Source: Salticus scenicus (Eukaryota > Arthropoda > Arachnida > Araneae > Salticidae). Taken from it: 64,000 nucleotides of DNA. The position numbers and the translations under genes were made by a program. Positions within the stretch are counted from its first letter, which is position 1, and each line of letters starts with the position of its first letter. The notes beneath the pieces are model-generated. The model ran no database searches, was not told where the DNA came from, and was given only the letters and a program-made list of their open reading frames with translations. This document shows, piece after piece, positions 55,862-64,000 of the stretch. Where the stretch lies: positions 41,692,664 through 41,756,663 of the forward strand of contig OZ005649.1 in assembly GCA_963930645.1 (NCBI GenBank). The letters are read 5' to 3'.

Positions 55862-56690
55862 CAGTGGTGGACATAATTATAAGACACCTATCTCATTTGA
55901 CAAATTGTGAAAGAAAAGATTCAGAAAAAAATATTTTATCAAATACGTCAAAAACATAAATTTATTCTGTTATTATATATAATTATTTTATAATAATGAT
56001 ATTTTCATACAATTTAATGAAAAAACTTAAAAACATAATGGACAAAATTATAAGACACCAGCCGTTTTTTCCAAATACAGTGATCAACACTAATATCAGA
56101 CACTAATGGTCTAAAAGAAAATCCTCTAATATGGTTATTCAATATTTTGTGGAGCCGCCATTGTTTTTTATAACACGAAAGATGCGATTCGGCATCGAAT
56201 CTATCAATTCTATCAAAATATCGCAACACAGTTCTTCCCAAGCATATTTTATAGTGTTCTTTAGGTCTTCGACACATATAAACTGCCTCCCATTTCGGTA
56301 AATTGCACGAGCTAAGATCCCTCACAAGTTTTCGATGGGATTTAAGTCTGGGGAGGGAAAAGGCTAGTGGAGAACATATTACTTTGTTCTGAAAGCCAGT
56401 TTTTTGTTTCGTGTGAAGCATGAATCGGCGCGTTATCGTGCTGGAAAGTGTAGTTTTCGCCACAAAAAAATTCACCGCATATGGCTTTAATATATATCGT
56501 TAAGAAGATTCTTATACTTTTCGGAATTCATTCTTGAATGCACAAAAACAATATCCGTTTTCCCTTGAGCCAAAAAACCAGCCCAAACAATTACTGAGCC
56601 TCCACACATTTGGCAGTTCATTAGTACATGAGGAGACTTCCGTAAATCATGCCAATTATATTGAAACCCGTCAGGACTATCTCACTCTTA
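55862..56690 (-). pseudogene. Tc1-like transposon, decayed transposase
   Basis: The plus strand begins with the TIR CAGTGGTGGACATAATTATA after a TA. On the minus strand the transposase can be followed through frameshifts: GGSVIVWAGFLAQGK, MNSEKYKNLL, FQHDNAPIHASHETKNWL (with the second catalytic Asp), a decayed block where SPDLNPIEN is expected, and the C-terminal IDSMPNRIFRVIKNNGGSTKY-like end (split here: IDSMPNRIF and RVIKNNGGSTKY). The N-terminal DNA-binding region and the other TIR are missing; the piece stops near a (TA)n tract at 56,709. It lies within a Jockey fragment. Confidence 0.85.
55868..56059. repeat. Direct repeats in the Tc1-like terminal region (IR/DR type)
   Basis: TGGACATAATTATAAGACAC at 55,868 and TGGACAAAATTATAAGACAC at 56,039 are direct repeats 171 bp apart. 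This matches the IR/DR layout known for some Tc1-family elements, in which each terminal region holds two transposase sites. Confidence 0.8.
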
Positions 56691-56703
56691 TTATTAATTT
56701 TTA

Positions 56704-56746
<43 letters not shown>

Positions 56747-57634
56747 AATTGTTTTGTACATAATCCACTAGCATTTATGCTTCTTTTAACCCATATTGTG
56801 AGGTGCTCGAGCCTGAGACTTTCCTCATTACTGTGACTCTTTCATTATTTCTCTAATGTATATTTTAGGTTGTTTAAATTATATTCATTTAGGATGTTTA
56901 TTTTTTCTTTTTCTTTTTTTTTCTTTTTAAATTTTTCTCTTGCGTAGCATGTTGGATGCCTTGTAGCACCTCTTAGCCTTAGTAAGGGTCCTTTTCAGGG
57001 CCTACTTGTTTGTTGAACCAGAACTGAAAGGAGGGAGCAGTGTCTACACAAGTAACCCAGCATTGCAAATATATATATATATATATTGAGGCTCTACTCT
57101 GCTTCTCTATCATTCTTACTGCCAGTTACTCCACTAACACCTTTGATCTCCTTCTTTGAGACTTAACATCTATTCTATATCCCCTTAACGCGCGGTGTCC
57201 TCGCCACGAGGACGCAAAATTTAAGATCCAGCTGCAAAAATTCATCCCGGAAATATTTTAGCAAAAATTCACGTTTATAACATATCAGAAAAGGCCGGTT
57301 TTTTAAACCTTAAAATTTAAAATTTCTTTTAGTTTAATTTAGTTCATGAATTCCGGTGGCAGTATAATTTAAATGTTTTAAATTGTCTTGAGCCGCAAAG
57401 GGTTAACTGTTATTTTGCGATTTTTTTTTTAACATTTTATTCTACTATGGTGAAGTGCTTCAAGTTTGAGGCTTTCTTAACTCATTAACTCTTAAATTTT
57501 TCCCTATCTACTCTATGTTTAGATATTTTTATTTAATTTTTAAAACTCCTGACACAGATTTCTCCAATCAGACATATCCTGTGCGTAAAGTTGATGACAA
57601 CTAGGCAGCTCATAAAGCCTCTACAATTTCGCAA
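56691..57634. other. Unassigned DNA inside the split MITE
   Basis: (TA)n at 56,708-56,740 and 57,070-57,087. GAGGTGCTCGAGCCTGAGAC (56,801) and GAAGTGCTTCAAGTTTGAGG (57,453) head two diverged copies of a ~90-bp segment. 57,186-57,407 starts and ends with TTAA and could be a decayed TTAA element (right end GCCGCAAAGGGTTAA), but the left TIR does not match well. Confidence 0.45.
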
Positions 57635-57730
57635 TTTCCCAAGAAGAAAATTGCTTTTAAAATAACTGGTGTGAAAAAAAGTGCGGGGCTAACAATACTC
57701 CGGAACAAATTATAAATGTTACCAGATATG

Positions 57731-57780
57731 TCTCGTTAATAATTGAAGAAGTTTTAGTATCCGCTTTTTTTTCACACCAG

Positions 57781-57813
<33 letters not shown>

Positions 57814-57936
57814 AAAATTTTACGCTTATTTAATCGTAACTACATTTGGAGATAATAAATCTAAAAATAAAGTGGCGTAGAAAAGGGTCATGTATTAAAA
57901 ATATTCCGATGCATAATTAGGAGGTTGGCAGGTATG
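57731..57936. mobile_element. MITE, family F/H-like, left end decayed
   Basis: The core CCGCTTTTTTTTCACACCAG is mirrored by AAAGTGGCGTAGAAAAGGG, and the right end is GGAGGTTGGCAGGTATG. A T-run fills 57,782-57,808. It abuts the previous element. Confidence 0.7.
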
Positions 57937-58019
57937 CTGATTTTACTTTACCACACAACCGCTTCAGGCAATCTGTGGTGCGGTAGGCGTATATTTTTGC
58001 AGCAGCACGTTGTTGTTTC

Positions 58020-58168
58020 CAGTGTTACCAGACTGGAAAAATTTTTATTCAACAGTTACCAATAAATTTGAGAAGGGATCTATGAATCTTGGATGTAATT
58101 AGGCAAACGTGACAATTTAAAATTATTAGTGATTATTGTATTAAAAATCCGACGAATCTGGCAACACT
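58020..58168. mobile_element. MITE, family K
   Basis: CAGTGTTACCAGACTGG and TTTTTATTCAACAGTTACC are mirrored by GTGATTATTGTATTAAAAA and CGAATCTGGCAACACT. Flanks TGTTTC and TGTTTG agree at 5 of 6 bases. Confidence 0.8.
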
Positions 58169-58174
58169 TGTTTG

Positions 58175-58785
58175 TACGCGCTTTGTGTTTCAGGTTGATA
58201 TATTTTTAACTGATAGAAACATTTAATTTACATGGCCTACTCAAAATTTACAGGGTTTATCACATTTTTTGGCACCTTTAGCGTAGTTCTGCGTTCAGTG
58301 GCTTGTCAGGAGATAGTCAGATATACATATGAACGGATTTTAACGTTACGAATTATTAAATATATTTTTAATATATAAACTTTAATTCTTAAAAATATTT
58401 TTAAATTTAATTTTTTAAATTAAAAAAAAATCTGGTACAAATAAATGTGTTTTATTTTACACACTTAGTGATGATTTTAACTATTTCCTTGGTTAGTCAT
58501 CGAAAAGCAAAATAATAAGTGCTAATGAGAAAACATTGCTAATGACAAAACATTGGAGTTGTACAAAATAAGAATCTCTTTTAAAGATAAACTGTAAATA
58601 GATTATTTTGTATAACATTGTATAATGTTTAAAATTTACACGTGCATCATATAGAGTGTGTGTTTAAAATTTATAATAACACCCCACACCTAAAAATACA
58701 ACTGAAAGTTGTATCTAATAACCCATCTCGTTAAAATAATAATAATGATAATAATTATATAGCTGTCGATTTGTACGTTTTTCTG
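58175..58785. other. Unassigned AT-rich stretch
   Basis: Nothing recognised. Confidence 0.5.
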
Positions 58786-58791
58786 CTACCG

Positions 58792-58994
58792 CATACTTGC
58801 CTACATACTAAATAATATTCCATAGTATTGATAGCTCTGCCTTCTTTTTCACACCAGTATCTTTCTAGAGTATTTTTCTTCATATTAAATCGTAATTGCA
58901 CTTGGAGAATTTTTCTCTAGAAATTTACTGGTGGAAAAAAAAAAGACGGGACTAACAACACTACGGAATATTAATTAGGATGTTGGCAAGTATG
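58792..58994. mobile_element. MITE, family F (203 bp, TSD CTACCG)
   Basis: The ends are CATACTTGCCTACATACT and GGATGTTGGCAAGTATG. CTACCG lies on both sides (58786-58791, 58995-59000). Confidence 0.93.
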
Positions 58995-59268
58995 CTACCG
59001 TAAAATTTTAATAGAAATCCTTAGTAATTTATTTAGAAGATTTCCACGATTAATCATGTTGAAAATTTTTACAAAGAAATAGAGGTGCCAAAAAACTGTT
59101 CCAGTTGACACCCATGTAATCAATATTTTAGCTTACCCGAATCGCTAACTTGCAGAATAAATCAACCGCAATCACCTGATGATAGAAATAAGTTCTTGGA
59201 AATATGAGTAATGGCTCAACTCTCCTACCGGAAACGACACTAAGTTTTCACTTACTTTCATACTTCCC

Positions 59269-59472
59269 AACATCCTAATTAATATTCCGTAGCGTCGTTC
59301 GTTCCGCTTATTATTATTTTTTTTTTTCACACCAGTATCTTTTTAGAGTATTTTTCTTCTTATTTAATCGCAGTTGAATTTTAAGAGTATTGCTCTAAAA
59401 ATTTACTGGTGTGGAAACTAAAGGCGCCGCTATCAACACTACGGAATATTAATTAGGATGTTTCCAGGTATG
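59269..59472. mobile_element. MITE, family F
   Basis: The ends are CATACTTCCCAACATCC and GGATGTTTCCAGGTATG; CACACCAGTATCTTTTTAGA is mirrored. Flanks TACTTT and TATTTT differ at one base. Confidence 0.9.
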
Positions 59473-59539
59473 TATTTTACTGCTTCTTAAATAGATTACG
59501 GTATTCGTAATTCTCATCTTTGAATACCTCTGAAAAAAT

Positions 59540-59618
59540 ATTTTTATAAGAAAAGTGGTATGAAAAAAAGGCAGGATTAAAAATATTTCGGAAAAAATTA
59601 AAAACTTCGCAATTCTGA
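59540..59618. mobile_element. Right half of a family B MITE
   Basis: AAAGTGGTATGAAAAAAAGG, CAGGATTAAAAATATTTCGG and TTCGCAATTCTGAG match the right half of family B, decayed. Confidence 0.65.
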
Positions 59619-60529
59619 GATTCCGTTAAGCAAAATAAAAAGATTTTCGATATGAATTTTAGTTGATGAAATATCGAAATTTCAAATCTTTTGTGACGCA
59701 TATGATATAAATTGTAATCTGCGTGCCACCGTGCGATTGCTGTTTTACATAATTAAATGTTTAAGTTTTCAAATTAAGTGTAATAATGATAATAATGCAG
59801 TTGTACAATATCCAATACACTAGTACTTTTCGGGGGAGAGGGATTTCTCACTCTTAGACACATTCAGGACTGAAAGATTTACGTCCCTTATGCTACCCCT
59901 TTTTTCATACAGAATTTGTATCTTATTTTTAATTAATATGTCGTAGTTAAATAGGATAGAAATTACTTTACGAAAATACTGGTAGTAAAAAGTGTGAATA
60001 TTTCTCATCCCTGAAAGTGCACTGAAAAAAGGCAGGGAGTGCGACTCCTGTATTTGTAACTTTACAGATTATAATAAAAAAAAATAATCTGGTGTGGCAC
60101 TCACACGACTTTCTCTTACCGTGAAATTTATTACTATAAATACAGGTTGCAGATTAAAAGGTAAGATAACGAGCACTGTTATGTAAACCTGTGTTAAACA
60201 ATTCATATTAGGCTTCTGAAGAGTTTTATATGATAATTAGTTCTGTGTGAGGGGGGCTACCGCCCCCCTCAACCCCCCGTTTCATTAATGCACCTACATT
60301 TATATAGAATTTAATTCGGTTATTAAAAAATAATTATGTTTTTAAAAAATAATTTATTAAAATTATTATTTAAAAAAATTATCTTTTATGATAATGCAGA
60401 CGATTTCCATATTAGAGATCTAGTATAACACCAAATATCAAAAAAAAAAAAAAAAAAAAAATCCATTGTATTCTCAATATTTAAAAAAAAAAAAAAAAAA
60501 AATACGATTTTTTTCCTGAGTATTTTTTT
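59619..60529. other. Unassigned stretch with one shared repeat
   Basis: No gene seen. 60,250-60,330 on the minus strand matches 48,985-49,075. A C-rich piece lies at 60,247-60,284 and A-runs at 60,439-60,462 and 60,482-60,502. Confidence 0.5.
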
Positions 60530-60700
60530 CGTTAAAAGTAAAAAAAATCGATAACTTTGTTTTAAATTATCGCAAATCGATGGTTCAACCATTCGTTTTA
60601 AAGGTATTAGCGAGCTCTTTTGAAAGATACCCATCATGAAAATTTACTCCCCTCGAGGGGGGACTTCCCCCCCAGGGGGGGAGGCGAGGCTCCTACGTAC
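60530..60700 (-). repeat. Dispersed repeat R, copy 2 (inverted)
   Basis: Read on the minus strand it follows 52,405-52,600: the CCCCCCTGGGGGG-type head, TCAAAAGAGCTCG in place of TTTCGAAAGATATCG, GGTTGAACCATCGATTTG and AATCGATTTTTTTTAC. Its neighbour on the right is a family P repeat. Confidence 0.6.
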
Positions 60701-60719
60701 ACAAAAATTTTTTCCCAGT

Positions 60720-61140
60720 TAACTATGTCTATTACAAAAAATATATATTCGTTTCATTTGGTTTAGTGCAATCTATAGACGTTAAACTCTACTTACCTGC
60801 AATTTCCCCCACAGACGTAATGTATTAAAATTCTCTTGATTGTCCCGGTACACGAACCATTTGCTTGATCTTAACGAAAAGCTTACTGTAGCATCCCTAT
60901 ATGATACACATTTAGAATACCAAGTTTGAATTTTCTGCCATAATTTGTTTTTGAGATATGCTGATAACAGACAGACACACACACAGACACACAAAGACAC
61001 AGACATACACACAGACCATTTGCTAAAAACATGATTTTCGTATTCAGGGGTCCTCAAAACGTGTAAATATAACAAAATCTCGCGTTCGAAAATTTGGCCC
61101 CAAAACAATACTTTCTCTACCTTATGGGTAAGAGAAAGTA
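60720..61140 (-). repeat. Dispersed repeat family P (empty site for the THAP element)
   Basis: On the minus strand it begins AGAGAAAGTATTG, runs through TTTACACGTTTTGAGGACCC, CTGTGTGTATGTCTG and GCAAATGGTTCGTGTACC, then GGACAATCAAGAGAATTTTA and ATACATTACGTCTGTGGGGG. It therefore lacks the 549-bp insertion seen in the copy at 39,660. An open frame here follows the CA/GT repeat and is not a known protein. Confidence 0.8.
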
Positions 61141-61515
61141 ATTAATGTATATTATGTCCTATTTTAACAAGCGATGGAGATTAAATTTTTTCGATAACTA
61201 CAAATTTATTTTCACATCATACTGAATATCTTCTTCTTCTTCTTTTTTTCTTTTTTTTTTTTTTTAGCTGGTACTAATAAAGCAATTTTAAATTCATGTA
61301 TCGTAAAGTTTTATTTTTATTTATTTATTTATTTTTAAGGGGGAGGGTGTAGGGAGGTAGGTAGGGAGGTGTATCAAAATATCTACAATATTAAATTTCG
61401 TTTTTTTTTTTTTTATAATTGTGTTATTTTACTAAAGATGGTATTTTAAATATTTTGATTTTGTATTCTAGACAAAATGAACTTTAATTCGATGCATAAT
61501 AAGCGATTATACAAT
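61141..61515. other. Unassigned AT-rich stretch
   Basis: T-rich runs and a GGGAGG-rich piece at 61,338-61,371. No gene seen. Confidence 0.5.
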
Positions 61516-61654
61516 CAGGGATGGAACACGGGCGCAGTATTCATACCGGAATCTGTTGAAGAAATTTATCTACCTATAATATCGTTGATTTAAGAGGTAG
61601 AAAATTTTCTTACATTGATAGTGGTATGAATTCTGCGCCCGTGTTCCATCCCTG
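61516..61654. mobile_element. MITE, family A copy 4 (139 bp, TSD TACAAT)
   Basis: Perfect CAGGGATGGAACACGGGCGC termini; TACAAT on both sides (61510-61515, 61655-61660). Confidence 0.94.
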
Positions 61655-61974
61655 TACAATAAAACTGAAAATTTCCCTTCCCCTCCATGACCACTTGTGC
61701 ATGCATTGGCCGATATGTATATACACATGTATTTTTCGCTTTTTTTCTCTACCATTATTTTCTAAGAGTAATTTCTATCTTCTTTAAACTTAAATAAATA
61801 AATAAACTTTTCTGCTTAATAGCGGGGAAATATAATGTATGTATTCCATGACAGCCAAAGAAACCTATGATTTGTGAGACTTCCGGATTTAGTCTACTTC
61901 ACCGGATTTTCCGGGCGTATAATTAAGATGAGCAAAGGCTATTTAGTTATAACTAAAAATTTGCAAAAATTTTG

Positions 61975-62100
61975 TGATTAAAATATCTTCTTGTTATTAA
62001 AAATAAATACATAGAGAAAGAAAGAAAGAAAAGGAAAGGAAAATGAAAAGAAAGAAAGAAAGAAAAGGACAGGAAATTGAAAAGAAAGAAAGAAAGAAAA
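61975..62100. repeat. (GAAA)n-type microsatellite
   Basis: Two stretches of AAAG/GAAA repeats with a 30-bp higher-order repeat (AGGAAATTGAAAAG-like and AGGAAAATGAAAAG). Confidence 0.85.
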
Positions 62101-62185
62101 ACGTAAATTCATCACACATACACACACTCACTGGATCTGTATGAACTATAAAAATAATTAACGTTGTAAAACTCAGAGGGATTTT

Positions 62186-62324
62186 CAGGGATGGAACACG
62201 GGCGCAGAATTCACACCGGAATGTGTTTAAGAAATTTCTCTACTTATAATATCGTCGATTTAAGAGGTAGAAAATTTTCTTACATTGATAGTGGTATGAA
62301 TTCTGCGCCCGTGTTCCATCCCTG
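62186..62324. mobile_element. MITE, family A copy 5 (139 bp, TSD GATTTT)
   Basis: Perfect termini as in copy 4; GATTTT on both sides (62180-62185, 62325-62330). It differs from copy 4, 530 bp away, at only a few positions. Confidence 0.95.
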
Positions 62325-63424
62325 GATTTTAACAAAGAAAATCTTATTTCATTTTTACATTCGGATTTGTTTATTACTTAACTTAAAATTAAGTTAACAT
62401 TAACGCAATATTTACATTCAATTTTTAAAATACAATAAAATCAATTACTGAATTAATTATGAGTTCTTTTTAAATTTTCACATATTAAAAAAAATTTCTC
62501 TGCTAGAAATTTATTTTACAGAACAAATATGTATTTAATGCTGTAACTACAATTTTTATTTTATTTCTTTTATTAATACTTTTTTAATAGGAGTAATTAA
62601 TATCTTGATTAACTTTTTATAAGTAAATTTGTGTGATTATACTATACACACCAGGCATGAAAATTCCCATCTTTATTAGCTAAAACAAAACCCTGCACTC
62701 ACACTGGAATAAACTACTCATTTAAATACTTTTATGTTAACACACAAATAATGTGTTACAATAAGTGTACTTGAATGAAAAATTTATTCTGGCATGAATT
62801 AAAAATTTCGTTTTCGGTAAAATTGGCAGAAACTTTCATATCTGAAACACACAGTGTGAGAAAGTGAAAACATGAAAACTTACCTACCATATTAATGTAC
62901 AGTAACCAACAACTGTAAATAAAAAGTAACTATAATTTTCTTTGCATAATTATAAGGTGTTTTACCATTGCTATACATTTTACTTAATCATGTAATACCT
63001 TCATAATAAACATTATTAATGCATCTTTTTGTCTTATAAATAAGGTTTGAAATTATTTCTCAGGATTTTACTAAGTAATATACAAACAAGCCGTTTTCTT
63101 TATGAGTAGTCGTAAATAACTTCAAAAATAATGCATAAATAATTATCTCATCTAGAGAAAAATCTTATTTTTGTTAAAATTATACTCAATCAAAAGTTAT
63201 AAAATATGTAAGAGAATACGTCGAGATAGATAATTTTCCTTATACAGATTACCAGAAAACATGTTTCATACATAGTTAAAATATATTTTGTCATCGACTT
63301 ATTTTATATCTTTCAATATTTTAAAAGATATACGATTTTTCATATGGTTTTTATGACTAATATATTTTAACATACATAATTTTAAATATTAGATAAAAAT
63401 TTTGAACAAAAAAAATATTCATAA
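62325..63424. other. Unassigned AT-rich stretch
   Basis: No gene or repeat recognised in 1.1 kb. Confidence 0.55.
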
Positions 63425-63495
63425 ACAGAGTTGACAACATTTTAATTTATTCCGAATCATTTATAGTCTCGCTATGTATTTCATATAGCTATTTT
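63425..63495. mobile_element. Left half of a family B MITE
   Basis: CAGAGTTGACAACATTTTAA and TTATTCCGAATCATTTATAG identify it. A family C element begins at the TTAA that ends it. The right half was not recognised. Confidence 0.75.
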
Positions 63496-63811
63496 TTAAC
63501 ACTTTCGCGACCGCTGACGTAGATTCATGTCATTTGGAAATCTGTAACCACGCCAGTGGGCGTTTCTTTTGCCAATTTATATGTTACTATTATATTTCTA
63601 AGGATATTCTCAGTATTCATATTTGGGCAAACAAAATACTATGGATACAAATTTTTTAATTAGAAAAAGTATAATTATAATGTATATTCATTTGTAACAT
63701 AAATATGGATACAGGAAAATTTGTTGTGAAATAACGTAGCTTAAAAGAATAACGCCCACAGGCGGAACTTCCTCTCTGAGAGACAGAAACACGCGGTCGT
63801 GAAAGTACTAA
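63496..63811. mobile_element. TTAA-flanked MITE, family C copy 6
   Basis: TTAA then CACTTTCGCGACCGCTGACG at the left; ACGCGGTCGTGAAAGTA at the right with TTAA changed to CTAA. CCAGTGGGCGTTTCTTTTGC and AACGCCCACAGGCGGA are present. Confidence 0.88.
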
Positions 63812-63879
63812 GACTGTTTATTTCTTATTTTAACACAGTTATATCATAGCCTACTAAACTCGGTGCCTTCCGAGCGGCT

Positions 63880-64000
63880 CGGAAACTTGGGAACAGTTCA
63901 AGCGGTAGACAGCGTAACAGGCGTGACAGCGTGACAGCGTTTGGTACAGATTGCGAACTTTTTTTATTCAACTGTCACCAATAATTTTAAGAAGTGATAT
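63880..64000. mobile_element. MITE, family U copy 2, cut by the window end
   Basis: CGGCTCGGAAACTTGGGAAC, AGTTCAAGCGGTAGACAGCG and CTGTCACCAATAATTTTAAG match the left part of 22,914-23,171. GCGTGACA is locally repeated at 63,922-63,940. Confidence 0.7.

Larger units (their letters stand above)
55085..57730. mobile_element. MITE split by a ~2.45-kb composite insertion
   Basis: The left half (55,085-55,180) has CATACCTGGTAGTATTTAC, AATTTATTCCGGAGTAATGT and GACCCGCC. The right half (57,635-57,730) has AACTGGTGTGAAAAAAAGTG, CGGGGCTAACAATACTCCGG and ATGTTACCAGATATG. They are inverse partners. Between them lie Jockey and Tc1-like fossils and unassigned DNA. Confidence 0.8.

Noticed and set aside
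57186..57407. TTAA-bounded transposon
   Set aside because: TTAA is at both ends, but the left terminus GCGCGGTGTCC does not mirror the right GGCTCAAG... region well enough; chance is possible in AT-rich DNA.

Overview
This window looks like a gene-free, repeat-built piece of a large AT-rich animal genome. An arthropod is most likely, and a chelicerate such as a spider is my best guess from the mix of Penelope-like, mariner, Tc1, Jockey, Helitron, THAP-transposon and tRNA-SINE sequences; that last step is inference. I see no host protein-coding gene, no rRNA and no convincing functional tRNA gene. Nearly every open frame longer than 60 codons lies on a transposon, a minisatellite or a homopolymer. 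The annotation is therefore one of mobile DNA and its fossils, read from terminal inverted repeats (TIRs), target-site duplications (TSDs) and conserved protein motifs.

Layout. Positions 1-3.6 kb hold two short MITEs and a dispersed-repeat fragment. At 3,689-9,896 a 6.2-kb hAT-like insertion with a perfect 8-bp TSD splits a MITE whose halves lie at 3,593 and 10,013; it carries a 1.3-kb inverted-repeat element and a 146-bp tandem repeat. Positions 10-37 kb are a dense field of 0.14-1 kb inverted-repeat elements, tRNA-derived palindromes and a tRNA-derived SINE, including a three-level nest at 16,961-17,647. At 37.6-38.9 kb lies a decayed mariner. At 39,968-40,516 a 549-bp element with TIRs and a 9-bp TSD keeps one intact THAP zinc-finger exon. 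From 40.85 to 48.4 kb a Helitron-associated minisatellite is interrupted by a 6.2-kb Penelope-like retroelement (PLE) block with three copies: one inverted, one truncated, one near full length. Each has a hammerhead-ribozyme-like motif in its 3' region. Positions 51-64 kb hold more nested MITEs, a Jockey reverse-transcriptase fragment and a Tc1-like transposase fossil, both inside a split MITE.

How the parts relate. Many MITE families with different termini share the same internal cores (a GCCCCGCC plus CACACCA core, or a TTTTTATTCAA plus CACCA core), and twelve insertions have exact 6-bp TSDs. A separate group uses TTAA targets. Two related empty sites within the window independently confirm insertions (a 6-bp TSD MITE at 27,224 and the THAP element). 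The PLE copies look youngest, since their translations are nearly identical, but each carries a different disabling change or truncation.
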